The notes under the pieces were generated by a model, which saw only the letters and a list, made by a program, of their open reading frames with translations, did not search any database and was not told the DNA's origin. The translations under genes were made by a program, and so were the position numbers. Of a stretch of DNA of 64,000 nt, positions 16,079-26,011 are shown one piece after another. This DNA comes from Oceanobacillus sp. CFH 90083 (GTDB lineage: Bacteria > Bacillota > Bacilli > Bacillales > Amphibacillaceae): the NCBI RefSeq assembly GCF_009389585.1, contig NZ_VIYG01000002.1:248001-312000 (forward strand), in the 5' to 3' direction. Each line of letters starts with the position of its first letter. Position 1 is the first letter of the stretch.

Positions 16079-16762
16079 TTATTTTTCGTCATTCTTATCG
16101 AACTCCCAAAGATAAAAACGTTCGATTGCCTGATTTTCAATTAATTCTTTTTTCACTTCTTCATCTAAATCATCCAGCTGTTTATACCAGCCGAACATGC
16201 CAGCCACCTGTGAATCATGTGACAGGATTGTTTGCAGCTTTTTATCAAAATAATCATGAATATCATGCTTTATATCAGGTGCTCCCAAGGCTTCTTCATG
16301 TCCATTTGAAAAGGCTTGAGCCCATATTTTAGGTCTTTCTTCCGGATTCATATCTTCTACTGCCTGAATTGCAGCGGCTCCTAACGAATTATGATCTGGA
16401 TGTACGGCATAACCAGGATAATGCGTAATCACAAGAGAAGGTTTAATCTCTTCTAAATAGCCTCTTAAATGATCTGCAACCTCCTGCTTATCTTCAAATT
16501 CAATTGTTTTATCGCGGTATCCCAGCATCTTCAGCTCCATATCCAATGTAGCACATGCTTGTTTTAATTCTTTTTTGCGAATCTCCGGTAAAGATTCTCT
16601 ATTGGCAAACGTCGGATTTCCCATATTTCTTCCCATTTGCCCTAACGTCCCGCATAAATATGTCACTGGCACACCCTCCGCACGAAACTTTGCAACAGAC
16701 CCAGCAGCTCCAAATGCTTCATCGTCCGGATGCGGAAAAATAACGACAACATGTTTTTCCAT
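16079..16762 (-). CDS. bshB2: Bacillithiol biosynthesis deacetylase BshB2
   Basis: A 227-residue LmbE/PIG-L zinc deacetylase that removes the acetyl group from GlcNAc-malate in bacillithiol synthesis. The signature PHPDDEAFG is near residues 11-19, and the third zinc ligand lies in HYPGYAVHPDHN. The ATG at 16762 is preferred to an upstream GTG because of spacing from TAGGTG. It is 53 bp downstream of yojF, the same pair as B. subtilis yojF-bshB2 (yojG). BshB2 is usually the second, partly redundant deacetylase. Confidence 0.9.
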   Translation of the reverse strand: MEKHVVVIFPHPDDEAFGAAGSVAKFRAEGVPVTYLCGTLGQMGRNMGNPTFANRESLPEIRKKELKQACATLDMELKMLGYRDKTIEFEDKQEVADHLRGYLEEIKPSLVITHYPGYAVHPDHNSLGAAAIQAVEDMNPEERPKIWAQAFSNGHEEALGAPDIKHDIHDYFDKKLQTILSHDSQVAGMFGWYKQLDDLDEEVKKELIENQAIERFYLWEFDKNDEK

Positions 16763-16815
16763 TACTTTCACCTATCCTTCTAGTGTAAAAACATCCATTT
16801 TATTTATTCTATTTT

Positions 16816-17169
16816 CTATTGTTGAAAAGGCGTTTCACTAATCTCTAAAGCTACCATTAACCGGCCTTCCCTATCATGGCCAGCCAGCAGTAATTGATTT
16901 TCCTGATAGATGGTCCAGTCAGTTAACCCTTCTGCATAAATCCAGCCAAGCTCCATTTTTAAGCCGACACGATAAGAGCTCCCGTCTCCTATAATCTTTG
17001 CCTGCTTATAGGTTACTTTCGTATTCCGAATATATGCTCCGACTGTATATGCATTGGCGTCTAAATGATTCGCATAAGCACCATTTGTTGTTTCTAAATG
17101 TATATATACTTCTTTATCTAAATAATTGTCCAGCATTTGTTGAACTTTTTCTATTTCTATCGGTTTCAT
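16816..17169 (-). CDS. yojF: YojF family protein (DUF1806)
   Basis: A 117-residue soluble beta-rich protein that matches the YojF family, consistently encoded directly upstream of bshB2. Recognisable pieces are VYIHLETTNGAYANH, FTVGAYIRN-like AYTVGAYIRNTKVTY and LKMELGWIYAEGLTDW. No catalytic motif is visible and the family has no assigned reaction that I know of. A supporting role in bacillithiol synthesis is inferred from the conserved gene pair. Confidence 0.85.
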   Translation of the reverse strand: MKPIEIEKVQQMLDNYLDKEVYIHLETTNGAYANHLDANAYTVGAYIRNTKVTYKQAKIIGDGSSYRVGLKMELGWIYAEGLTDWTIYQENQLLLAGHDREGRLMVALEISETPFQQ

Positions 17170-17411
17170 GCTCTAACCTCCAATTCTATTCTTTTACTTT
17201 ATCGAAATGCAGACCAAGCGTCAATTAGATAGCTTCATCAACATGAAAATACTATTTTCCCACATTGCCTTCAAAAATACCTGCTCTCTATTAGGAGTAT
17301 ATTCAGTTTCTTTTATAACAAAGTATTCCGATTGAATTTTTACAAATTCCTGATGAAACCAACCAATTTTTCTGAAGAATAGCTATGATTTGCTTATAAA
17401 AAACTGGATGA

Positions 17412-17456
17412 AAGCAAAATCCACCTAAAGAGCAAAATTATACTCTCCAGATGGAT
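17412..17456 (-). terminator. Terminator after uvrBA
   Basis: On the minus strand ATCCATCTGGAGAG pairs with CTCTTTAGGTGGAT, partly by G-U pairs, followed by TTTTGCTTT. The stem starts 11 bases after the uvrA stop. Confidence 0.5.
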
Positions 17457-17466
17457 CCGTTTCATT

Positions 17467-20340
17467 TTATTTGCTGGCAACTTTCTCTTTCACCATTTCA
17501 CTCATACGTTCTTTATCCCGTTCAAGTACAGGACCAAGATATTTTCCTGTATAAGAAACATCCGCCTGCTCCGCAATTTTTTCCGGCGTTCCCGTAGCAA
17601 TGATCTGACCGCCGCGGTCTCCGCCTTCCGGACCTAAATCAATAATATGATCCGCACTTTTAATCACATCTAAATTATGTTCGATAATTAAGACAGAATC
17701 CCCATTATCAACGATTCTCTGCAGAACATCCAGTAACCGGCGGATATCTGCAACATGGAGTCCGGTTGTCGGTTCATCCAGAATATAAAAAGTCTTTCCA
17801 TTGGAGCGTTTATGCAGTTCACTTGCTAATTTTACACGCTGTGCTTCCCCGCCTGATAGGGTTGTCGCCGGCTGCCCCAGTTTAATATAACCCAGACCGA
17901 CATCATAAATCGTCTGCAGCTTCCGTTTAATTTTTGGAATAGCTGAGAAAAACTCTAACGCTTCCTCAATACGCATATCCAACACATCTGAAATATTCTT
18001 CCCTTTATACTTCACTTCCAGAGTTTCCCGGTTATAACGCGCTCCGTCGCAAACCTCACAAGGCACATACACATCCGGCAGAAAATGCATTTCGATCTTG
18101 ATAATGCCGTCTCCACGGCAGGCTTCACAGCGCCCGCCTTTCACATTAAAGCTGAAACGGCCTTTTTTATAGCCCCGGACCTTGGCCTCGTTTGTTTGGG
18201 CAAACACATCACGAATATCATCAAATACACCGGTATACGTCGCCGGGTTAGAACGGGGCGTTCTTCCAATTGGCGATTGGTCAATATCAATGACCTTTTC
18301 AATATGCTCGATTCCTTTCATACTGCGATGCTTACCAGGCTTCACTTTGCCTTTATATAATTCTTTTGCTAAAGATTTATAGATAATCTCATTAACAAGT
18401 GTACTTTTACCGGAACCGGAAACACCCGTTACAACCGTCATCAGACCAATCGGTATGTCGGCCGATACATTTTTCAAATTATTTTCTGATGCTCCGGTTA
18501 CTTTTATTTTGCGCTTGTCCGCTTTTTTACGTTTGGAAGGGACAGGGATAAATTCTTTTCCGGATAAATAACGGCCGGTTAATGAATTTTCATTAGCCAT
18601 CACATTCTCTGGCGTATCACTGGCAACAATTTCTCCACCATGCTCACCGGCACCAGGTCCAATATCGATCAGCCAGTCCGCTGCCAGCATCGTATCTTCA
18701 TCATGCTCAACCACGATTAGCGTATTATCTAAATCACGCATCTGTTTAAGCGTTTCAATCAGGCGGTCATTATCACGCTGATGCAGTCCTATAGAAGGCT
18801 CGTCAAGTACATAAAGAACACCTGTCAGCGCCGAGCCAATCTGTGTAGCCAGACGGATCCGCTGTGCTTCCCCGCCCGAAAGTGTTCCTGCTGAACGGGA
18901 TAAAGTTAAATAATCTAAACCGACATTATTTAAAAATGACAGCCGATTATCAATCTCTTTTAAGATTAAACGTGCAATCTGGCGGTCCTTTTTACTTAAA
19001 TCAAGCTGTTTGAAAAAGTCCATTGATTCTAAAATAGAAAAATCAGTTATGTGACTGATATGCTTCCCGTCAATTAATACAGCAAGAGCTTCTTTATTCA
19101 GACGATGCCCCTTACAGGTTGGACAATTTTTCTGTGCCATGTATTTTTCTAATGTCTCACGGATAAAATCAGAAGAAGTCTCTTTATACCTGCGCTCAAC
19201 ATTCTTCAGTACACCTTCAAAAGTAACATCCTTCGTACGGGAGCTCCCAAAATCATTCTCATAATGAAAATGAATTTTTTCTTTTCCGCTTCCATATAAA
19301 ATTTTGTCCATTTGCTCCTCAGGGATATCTTTAACAGGAACATCCATCGGAATATGATAATGATCACAGACACTTTTCAAAAGCTGCGGATAATACTGCG
19401 AGCTGATTGGCTCCCACGGTGCAATCGCGTGCTCATTTAACGTCTTATCCCAATTAGGAATAACCAGATCAACATCGACTTCAAGCTTTGTCCCTAATCC
19501 ATCACAGCTCGTGCAGGCGCCGAAAGGGCTGTTAAAGGAGAATAAACGCGGTTCTAATTTACTGATAGAAAAACCGCAGATGGGACAGGCATGATTTTCA
19601 CTGAACATGAGCTCTTCATCATCAATGACATCCACAATTGCATTTCCTTCTCCTAATTTAAGCGCAGCTTCCAGGGAATCACTCAGACGGCTTTCTATTC
19701 CGCTTTTAATAACGATACGGTCAATAACTACCTCAATAGAGTGTTTTTTATTTTTCTCTAATTTAATATCGTCTGTAACTTCCATCATATCGCCATCTAT
19801 ACGTACACGCACATAGCCTTGTTTTTTCAAGTCTTCTAATACTTTTACATGCTCTCCCTTTCTGCCTGAGACCACAGGAGATAAAATCTGCATTTTCGTT
19901 CTTTCTGGATATTCCAGCACCCGATCAACCATTTGCTGCACTGTTTGTGAACTGATTTCAATACCATGCTTCGGACAGGTCGGTTTCCCAACGCGTGCAT
20001 AAAGCAGGCGTAAATAGTCATAAATCTCTGTCACTGTTCCAACTGTCGATCTGGGATTTTTACTGGTTGTTTTCTGATCTATCGAAATTGCCGGAGACAG
20101 CCCTTCTATTACATCAACATCCGGTTTATCCATTTGTCCTAAAAACTGTCTTGCATAAGCAGATAAGGATTCAACATATCTGCGCTGTCCTTCTGCATAA
20201 ATCGTATCAAATGCGAGGGATGATTTCCCGGAACCAGAAAGCCCAGTCAGAACAACTAATTTATTTTTAGGAATATCTACATCTATATTTTTTAAATTAT
20301 GCGCTCTGGCACCTTGAATTTTTATAGATTTGCTTGGCAT
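17467..20340 (-). CDS. uvrA: Excinuclease ABC subunit A
   Basis: A 957-residue damage-recognition ATPase of nucleotide excision repair. Two ABC modules are visible: Walker [10 protein letters not shown] near residue 31 and GVSGSGKST near 645, each with a signature LSGGEAQR. Three zinc sites appear: CPICGF...CTSCDG in the first module, CPTCKG, and CEACRGDG...CEVCDG in the second. It is full length. It starts 8 bp after uvrB and shares its LexA-controlled promoter. Confidence 0.97.
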   Translation of the reverse strand: MPSKSIKIQGARAHNLKNIDVDIPKNKLVVLTGLSGSGKSSLAFDTIYAEGQRRYVESLSAYARQFLGQMDKPDVDVIEGLSPAISIDQKTTSKNPRSTVGTVTEIYDYLRLLYARVGKPTCPKHGIEISSQTVQQMVDRVLEYPERTKMQILSPVVSGRKGEHVKVLEDLKKQGYVRVRIDGDMMEVTDDIKLEKNKKHSIEVVIDRIVIKSGIESRLSDSLEAALKLGEGNAIVDVIDDEELMFSENHACPICGFSISKLEPRLFSFNSPFGACTSCDGLGTKLEVDVDLVIPNWDKTLNEHAIAPWEPISSQYYPQLLKSVCDHYHIPMDVPVKDIPEEQMDKILYGSGKEKIHFHYENDFGSSRTKDVTFEGVLKNVERRYKETSSDFIRETLEKYMAQKNCPTCKGHRLNKEALAVLIDGKHISHITDFSILESMDFFKQLDLSKKDRQIARLILKEIDNRLSFLNNVGLDYLTLSRSAGTLSGGEAQRIRLATQIGSALTGVLYVLDEPSIGLHQRDNDRLIETLKQMRDLDNTLIVVEHDEDTMLAADWLIDIGPGAGEHGGEIVASDTPENVMANENSLTGRYLSGKEFIPVPSKRKKADKRKIKVTGASENNLKNVSADIPIGLMTVVTGVSGSGKSTLVNEIIYKSLAKELYKGKVKPGKHRSMKGIEHIEKVIDIDQSPIGRTPRSNPATYTGVFDDIRDVFAQTNEAKVRGYKKGRFSFNVKGGRCEACRGDGIIKIEMHFLPDVYVPCEVCDGARYNRETLEVKYKGKNISDVLDMRIEEALEFFSAIPKIKRKLQTIYDVGLGYIKLGQPATTLSGGEAQRVKLASELHKRSNGKTFYILDEPTTGLHVADIRRLLDVLQRIVDNGDSVLIIEHNLDVIKSADHIIDLGPEGGDRGGQIIATGTPEKIAEQADVSYTGKYLGPVLERDKERMSEMVKEKVASK

Positions 20341-20347
20341 AAAAAAC

Positions 20348-22330
20348 TCATCCTTCCGCTTTTAGCTCCAAGAGAACATCCCGCAATTCTGCTGCTTTCT
20401 CGAAGTCTAGATTTTTGGCTGCTTGCTTCATTTCTTTTTCCATTTTCTCGATGACTTTCTGTTTTTCCTTCTTCGTCATCTTCTTCACTTGTTTTGCTTC
20501 TGATTCATACACTTCCGGTGCTTCCGCAGCAATCGTTGCCTGAATAACATCCCGGACTTCTTTACGAATGGTTTTTGGTGTAATACCATGCTTTTCGTTA
20601 TACTCCTGCTGAACGGTACGGCGGCGATTTGTCTCATCAATCGCTTTTTGCATGGAGTCCGTCATTTTATCAGCATACATAATGACTTTCCCGTGCTCAT
20701 TTCGCGCAGCACGTCCCATGGTCTGGATTAAGGAACGTTCTGAGCGAAGAAAACCTTCTTTATCTGCATCTAAAATGGAAACTAAAGATACTTCCGGAAT
20801 ATCTAAGCCTTCCCGGAGAAGGTTAATCCCGACCAGCACATCGAATTTCCCGACACGCAGATCACGAATAACCTCAATCCGCTCCAGAGTTTTAATTTCA
20901 GAATGCAGGTAAGCAACCTTCATCCCAATTTCTTTTAAGTAATCGGTTAAGTCCTCCGACATCTTCTTTGTTAAAGTAGTGATTAACACTCGTTCATTAC
21001 GCTCTATCCGCTTGTTAATTTCACCAATTAAATCATCAATCTGTCCTTCAATTGGACGGACTTCCACCTCTGGGTCCAGTAATCCTGTCGGACGGATAAT
21101 CTGTTCTGTCATTTCCGGTGAATGCTCTAATTCATATGGTCCAGGCGTTGCAGAAACATAAACGAGCTGATTCGTCTTTTCCTCAAATTCTTCAAAACGT
21201 AATGGACGATTATCCATTGCAGAAGGCAATCTGAAGCCATGATCAACCAGAACCTGCTTCCGCGCCTGGTCTCCATTATACATACCGCGAATTTGCGGCA
21301 GTGTCACATGAGATTCATCAATAATCACTAAAAAGTCTTCCGGAAAGAAATCCAGTAAGGTATATGGGGTTGCACCTGCCTCCCGCAGTGTTAACGGACG
21401 TGAATAATTCTCAATTCCGGAGCAAAAGCCCATTTCCCGCATCATTTCTAAATCATAATTGGTTCGCTGCTCCAGACGCTGTGCTTCCAGCAGCTTACCG
21501 GCATCATTTAATTCCTTCAGCCGTTCTTCTAATTCTTTTTCAATATTTTTAATCGCAATTTTCATCTTTTCTTCACGGGTAACAAAGTGAGATGCCGGGA
21601 AAATAGCTACATGCTCACGATCACCGATAATCTCGCCGGTCAGAGCATCTACCTCACGAATCCGGTCAATCTCATCTCCAAAAAACTCTACACGGATACA
21701 ATGTTCCTCATGAGAGGCGGGAATAATTTCAACTGAATCCCCGCGCACCCGAAATGTCCCGCGCTGAAAATTAATATCATTTCGGGCATATTGAACATCT
21801 ACTAATTCCCGCAGCAGCTGATCTCTTTCTTTTTCCATGCCAAGTCTTAAGGAAAGTACCTGGCTCTTGTATTCTTCCGGATTACCTAACCCGTAAATGC
21901 ACGATACACTCGCTACAATCAGTACATCATTCCGTTCAAAAAGTGCAGATGTAGCAGAGTGCCGCAATTTATCTATTTCATCATTAATACTTGCATCCTT
22001 TTCAATAAACGTATCTGTTGAAGGTACATAAGCTTCTGGCTGATAATAATCATAATAGCTTACAAAATACTCCACAGCATTGTTGGGAAAGAATTCTTTA
22101 AACTCACTATAAAGCTGCCCCGCCAGCGTCTTATTATGTGCAATAACAAGTGTCGGACGGTTAATTTCTTTGACAACATTGGACATGGTAAATGTTTTCC
22201 CCGTTCCGGTGGCTCCTAGCAGGGTCTGATGGCGCTGACCGGCAAGTACTTTTTCTACAATTTCTTTAATAGCTGCCGGCTGATCGCCTGCCGGTTCATA
22301 AGCAGAAACTAATTCAAAATGCTCCTTCAT
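20348..22330 (-). CDS. uvrB: Excinuclease ABC subunit B
   Basis: A 660-residue helicase-like protein that verifies damage and loads UvrC. Walker [11 protein letters not shown] is near residues 39-48, the beta-hairpin region is [14 protein letters not shown], the DEAD-type box is IIDESH, and the C-terminal UVR motif ([12 protein letters not shown]) binds UvrC. First gene of uvrBA. A LexA-type operator lies 58 bp upstream of its ATG. Confidence 0.97.
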   Translation of the reverse strand: MKEHFELVSAYEPAGDQPAAIKEIVEKVLAGQRHQTLLGATGTGKTFTMSNVVKEINRPTLVIAHNKTLAGQLYSEFKEFFPNNAVEYFVSYYDYYQPEAYVPSTDTFIEKDASINDEIDKLRHSATSALFERNDVLIVASVSCIYGLGNPEEYKSQVLSLRLGMEKERDQLLRELVDVQYARNDINFQRGTFRVRGDSVEIIPASHEEHCIRVEFFGDEIDRIREVDALTGEIIGDREHVAIFPASHFVTREEKMKIAIKNIEKELEERLKELNDAGKLLEAQRLEQRTNYDLEMMREMGFCSGIENYSRPLTLREAGATPYTLLDFFPEDFLVIIDESHVTLPQIRGMYNGDQARKQVLVDHGFRLPSAMDNRPLRFEEFEEKTNQLVYVSATPGPYELEHSPEMTEQIIRPTGLLDPEVEVRPIEGQIDDLIGEINKRIERNERVLITTLTKKMSEDLTDYLKEIGMKVAYLHSEIKTLERIEVIRDLRVGKFDVLVGINLLREGLDIPEVSLVSILDADKEGFLRSERSLIQTMGRAARNEHGKVIMYADKMTDSMQKAIDETNRRRTVQQEYNEKHGITPKTIRKEVRDVIQATIAAEAPEVYESEAKQVKKMTKKEKQKVIEKMEKEMKQAAKNLDFEKAAELRDVLLELKAEG

Positions 22331-22387
22331 TCTATTTCCTCCGTTCCTTACAATAGCTATCTTCTATTATATCCTTTTCCCGGAAAA

Positions 22388-22401
22388 CGAACAAGTATTC
22401 G
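22388..22401. promoter_or_regulatory. LexA (DinR) SOS box upstream of uvrB
   Basis: CGAACAAGTATTCG matches 13 of 14 positions of the Bacillus LexA consensus CGAACRNRYGTTYG. It lies 58 bp upstream of the uvrB start, so the operon should be induced by DNA damage. Confidence 0.8.
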
Positions 22402-22610
22402 ATTTGTTTTTTTAGAAATTATATATTTTTTTGCTTATATCGTTTACGAGTTAATGCAGATTATCAGAAATGCCTGGGGAAATGTTGTTCATTTAACACA
22501 CCAGCATATATAACTGATCCTATCAAATATTATCCTCTTAAAAAACTCCTATGTTCATTATAGCCCTTCTGTCAATCTTTCAATCCCCGTTTACAGTTGA
22601 TAATGAAATA

Positions 22611-22654
22611 AAAAATGCTTGGACCGATTTGCAGCTGTCGTTCCAAGCATTTTT
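22611..22654 (-). terminator. Terminator after minJ
   Basis: AAAAATGCTTGGA and TCCAAGCATTTTT form a perfect 13-bp stem with A- and T-runs on both sides. The rest of 22402-22610 shows no gene. Confidence 0.85.
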
Positions 22655-22657
22655 ATT

Positions 22658-23866
22658 TTAGGATGCGTCATCGCTTTCCTCTCTTCTCTCTCTTCTTGCT
22701 TTAAAAGGCTCCTCTGCGAATTGAAAGCCTAGGGAGTGATGCTCGCCTTCATAAAGAGAGCATTGCACAAAACGGACCTCATCATCCTTATCCAGAACTT
22801 CCATTTTAATATAAGCCCCGCTTCCTTGCAGTGCTTCGTAAAAAGCTTGAGTTGACTGCACATTTTTTCCACCTACACGGTAAATCGTCTCACCAAGCTC
22901 TATTTCCAGCCTGTCTGCCGGGCTTTCCGGTAAAATACCAATCACTCTCAAGCCTTTTGGATGAGGCTGATAATACGGACGGCGTAAACGGTCACCTTCT
23001 CTATAGCGATAATTCAAATACTCTTTTCCGATAATTGCTAAGATCATAGCGGCCAGCGAAAGATAGGGGATAAACACTCCACTGACAGCAATAAGCAGAA
23101 TACCTATTGCTAAGAATGTATTCGCCTTCGCAAGCTTGTAAATAGCATCCTGGTGATAATGTCCTTTTGCATTATAGTTAAAACCAATTAAAAATGGAAT
23201 AAGAACTAAGCCTAATGTAGACTCCCCAATGGATAAATATGGCCACCACGGTGCAAAAGATGTGATTAACCCTTCAGGTACAAGCATAAGCAGCGGAACA
23301 GCTGTCAATCGTTTAATTTGCTGCTCTCCTACCCATACACCGCGGTCACTCAGTTGAATTCTTGGAAATGTATCTTGTTTTTCAATACGTTTAATAAATA
23401 AAGATTCTACAAAAAGAAGCAATCCTGCTAATACAGCCAATGCTGGAAGACTGCGTTCATAAACCAGGGAATAATCAAAAACATTCTGCATGTCAATCAT
23501 ATAAGGTGCAAAAAATAAAATTAAAAAAGTCAATCCTAACGTATAGCTGGGAGACAGCAATGTAAAACGTGTACTGATGCTTAAAATGATAAAGCTGAGA
23601 GCTAATACGAACAGTGTTTCATAGGAAAACACCATACCCACACTAATGATTACGGCAGATATTAATATTCCGCTGATTAGTGAGACAAGCCATGTCTGAT
23701 GCCATTCAATGAACTTCGGATATATTTTTATTCCAAAATCATATCGCTCTCTTTTAATACGAAAATAACTTGCTATGGTTAATATAAATAAAAACCAGTA
23801 TAATGCCGGGTTCAGAAAAAACTTACCTATACCTTTTGCCAGTTCAATAAGCCATGCTTCGATCAA
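22658..23866 (-). CDS. minJ: MinJ-like polytopic PDZ protein (division topology)
   Basis: A 402-residue protein with about eight membrane helices in residues 1-290 and a C-terminal PDZ domain (LRVIGILPESPADRLEIELG, in part GILPESPADRL, and GETIYRVGGKNVQS). MinJ links DivIVA to MinCD and places division inhibition at the poles. The start codon appears to be TTG (23866) after AGGTGAG at correct spacing, with no in-frame ATG near. It lies between uvrB and ctpB as in B. subtilis. The swrA gene often found nearby is absent. Confidence 0.8.
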   Translation of the reverse strand: MIEAWLIELAKGIGKFFLNPALYWFLFILTIASYFRIKRERYDFGIKIYPKFIEWHQTWLVSLISGILISAVIISVGMVFSYETLFVLALSFIILSISTRFTLLSPSYTLGLTFLILFFAPYMIDMQNVFDYSLVYERSLPALAVLAGLLLFVESLFIKRIEKQDTFPRIQLSDRGVWVGEQQIKRLTAVPLLMLVPEGLITSFAPWWPYLSIGESTLGLVLIPFLIGFNYNAKGHYHQDAIYKLAKANTFLAIGILLIAVSGVFIPYLSLAAMILAIIGKEYLNYRYREGDRLRRPYYQPHPKGLRVIGILPESPADRLEIELGETIYRVGGKNVQSTQAFYEALQGSGAYIKMEVLDKDDEVRFVQCSLYEGEHHSLGFQFAEEPFKARRERREESDDAS

Positions 23867-23950
23867 AACTTCTCACCTGCTTTGCAAATACAATTTGTCA
23901 GATAAAGTAAACCTTCTTTCAGTGGGGAAATTTACAGATGATTATCTGTA

Positions 23951-23991
23951 AAAAAATTTGTTCATTCACCATCGTTCGATGAATGAACAAA
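23951..23991 (-). terminator. Terminator after ctpB
   Basis: TTTGTTCATTCA (23957-23968) and TGAATGAACAAA (23980-23991) form a 12-bp stem; on the minus strand it is followed by a T-run. Confidence 0.85.
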
Positions 23992-24000
23992 CCTCTTCTG

Positions 24001-25479
24001 TTATTGATAAAGCTCCTCTAAGGAGCGCTCCAGCTGCCTGTCATCCTCTCCATCCCGAATCTTTTCAATAACCTGTGTTTCAATTAAACCGCCCGTTTCT
24101 TCGTCAACTTCTCCAGTTACTTCCAGATCATTATCATCCTGGAATTCTTCTACAGCATTTTCTGTTTCTTCGTTAAAGTAACCATCTGTTCTTCCAGTAT
24201 CATATCCCAGACCAGATAACATCACTTGCATATTCGCCACTGCCTCGCTTGTATGGTCAAAGGTGAGTGGCTCGTCATCTGTTACTTGAATCGGAATAGA
24301 ATAGTAGTAGTCATCCTGTTTTTGTTCGATTGTCGGTTCCACTCCATCTCCATCAATCCAGACACCATTAGGAGATAACCATTTAAAGGTTGTCATTTTA
24401 ACTGAACTGTCATCCCCCAGTGGAATAGCCTGCTGGACTGTACCTTTTCCGAAACTCGTTTCGCCAACAATATCATAATCAAGCTCTTTCATAGCAACAG
24501 CAATAATTTCAGAAGCAGAGGCACTGCCTTCGTCAATTAATACACTGATAGGATAGTCTTTCTCCTCATCTAAATCGGATACGTATTCTTCCGTGTTCCC
24601 ATCCGCATCCTCTATTTGCAGATAAGGCATATCACTTGGGACGAATTGCTGTAAAATTTCTTCAGCAACATCTAATAATCCTCCAGGGTTTCCACGAACA
24701 TCAATAACCAGACCATCAATACCTTGATTTTCTAAATCAGTCAGTTGTTCTTCAAACTCTTCACCTGTATGTTCAGAGAAGTTTGTAATTTGAATAACAC
24801 CTGTATCCTTGCCATCCTCTGTGTGTATTTCACTATACACCGTTTCAACTGGAATCGTATCCCGTTGAATCGTAACTTCAAATGAATCAGAAACACCTGA
24901 ACGCTGTATTTCTAACACAACATCGGTTCCTTTTTCTCCACGAATTTTAGCAACTGCTTCATTTACATTTAATCCTTCAATACTTTCTCCATCCACACTT
25001 AAAACTTGATCATTTGGGCGCAATCCTGCTTTTTCTGCAGGAGACTCTTTCATTGGCGATACAATTGTAATATAACCATCTACCTCACTGACCTCTGCAC
25101 CAATTCCTTCAAAGGATGACTCAATCTGCTCATTGAACTGCTTCATCATTTCACTATCTAAGTAAGACGTGTGGGGATCTTCCAGTGTAGAAAGCATCCC
25201 TTCAATAGCTCCTTCCACCAGCTCGTTATCATCTACATCTTCTATATAGTTTGATTTAATCAAATCAAAGGTTTGAGAAATTTTATTTAAATCTGCTGGC
25301 AATTCAGTATCCGAATCTTCATTGTCATTACTCAATGTAGCTCTTTCCGTATTCGATATCTCTAAGGTAGAGTTATCCTCTTGATTCCCGGCTAACTTGA
25401 CTCCACCGTAACCACCTAATACACCGATAAGTAATGCACCGATGAATATCAGGATGATTTTCGATTGATTAAGCTTCAT
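24001..25479 (-). CDS. ctpB: Carboxyl-terminal processing protease CtpB (S41)
   Basis: A 492-residue secreted, membrane-anchored serine protease. One N-terminal helix (residues 8-29) is followed by an acidic linker, a PDZ domain (about 125-195), the S41 core and a peptidoglycan-binding domain (about 405-465, MQVMLSGLGYDTGRTDGYF in part). The catalytic dyad is probably Ser321 in GSASASE and Lys345 in FGKGTVQQ, with Gln349. In B. subtilis CtpB cleaves SpoIVFA in the intermembrane space to activate SigK. The extracellular part is strongly acidic, as in salt-adapted species. Confidence 0.92.
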   Translation of the reverse strand: MKLNQSKIILIFIGALLIGVLGGYGGVKLAGNQEDNSTLEISNTERATLSNDNEDSDTELPADLNKISQTFDLIKSNYIEDVDDNELVEGAIEGMLSTLEDPHTSYLDSEMMKQFNEQIESSFEGIGAEVSEVDGYITIVSPMKESPAEKAGLRPNDQVLSVDGESIEGLNVNEAVAKIRGEKGTDVVLEIQRSGVSDSFEVTIQRDTIPVETVYSEIHTEDGKDTGVIQITNFSEHTGEEFEEQLTDLENQGIDGLVIDVRGNPGGLLDVAEEILQQFVPSDMPYLQIEDADGNTEEYVSDLDEEKDYPISVLIDEGSASASEIIAVAMKELDYDIVGETSFGKGTVQQAIPLGDDSSVKMTTFKWLSPNGVWIDGDGVEPTIEQKQDDYYYSIPIQVTDDEPLTFDHTSEAVANMQVMLSGLGYDTGRTDGYFNEETENAVEEFQDDNDLEVTGEVDEETGGLIETQVIEKIRDGEDDRQLERSLEELYQ

Positions 25480-25635
25480 TTCTACACCTCTTTATTGCTT
25501 CAAAAGCTTGCATCTACCTCTGAAGTTAAATTAATATATACCTCACCAAAGGTATGTCACTGTTCTTATTCTTCCATAATACCTGCTCTCTTAAGCTGAA
25601 AAACTTCGTCACCTTCATCTTCGGCGTACAACGCT

Positions 25636-25712
25636 TTTTAGTGGGACGGGTAATCGCAATGCTCTTCGACAGGAAGAGTAATCGCAAAATCGCAGTCCCA
25701 GTCCCATGACGT
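25636..25712 (-). repeat. Intergenic repeat copy C
   Basis: Reads in reverse orientation: GGGACTGCGATT, GCGATTACTCTTCCTGTCG, then GCGATTACCCGTCCCACT, related to copies A, B and D. The 532-bp gap 25480-26011 between ctpB and the M23 hydrolase otherwise holds only a weak hairpin (AGAAATCCGGAC near 25913 with GTTCGGATTTCT near 25960). Confidence 0.65.
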
Positions 25713-26011
25713 CTAAGACCTTAGCTGACTATCTCTTTTTCGGCACTTCTGAGAATATGCACTTCTTTACTAAAATGTTTCTCTTTATTTCTGATAAGGA
25801 AATCATATCATGTTATGAAAGGAATGACTACGATTTTACACACAAACTTCATCAAGAAATCTACTTCCCGAATTATTCAAAGCCTAAATCTGACAACCTT
25901 ATCAAAAAAGAAGAAATCCGGACTAATTCAATTTCTAAATAGAAGAAAAAGAAGTAATAGTTCGGATTTCTCGTTTGATAGACTGCTTTATTCTATATTT
26001 TATTCACTGCA

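Noticed and set aside
25706-25942. 78-codon plus-strand frame after repeat copy C
   Set aside because: Its ATG is in the end of the repeat with no ribosome-binding site, and the protein is not recognised. Kept as non-coding, though a weak possibility remains.
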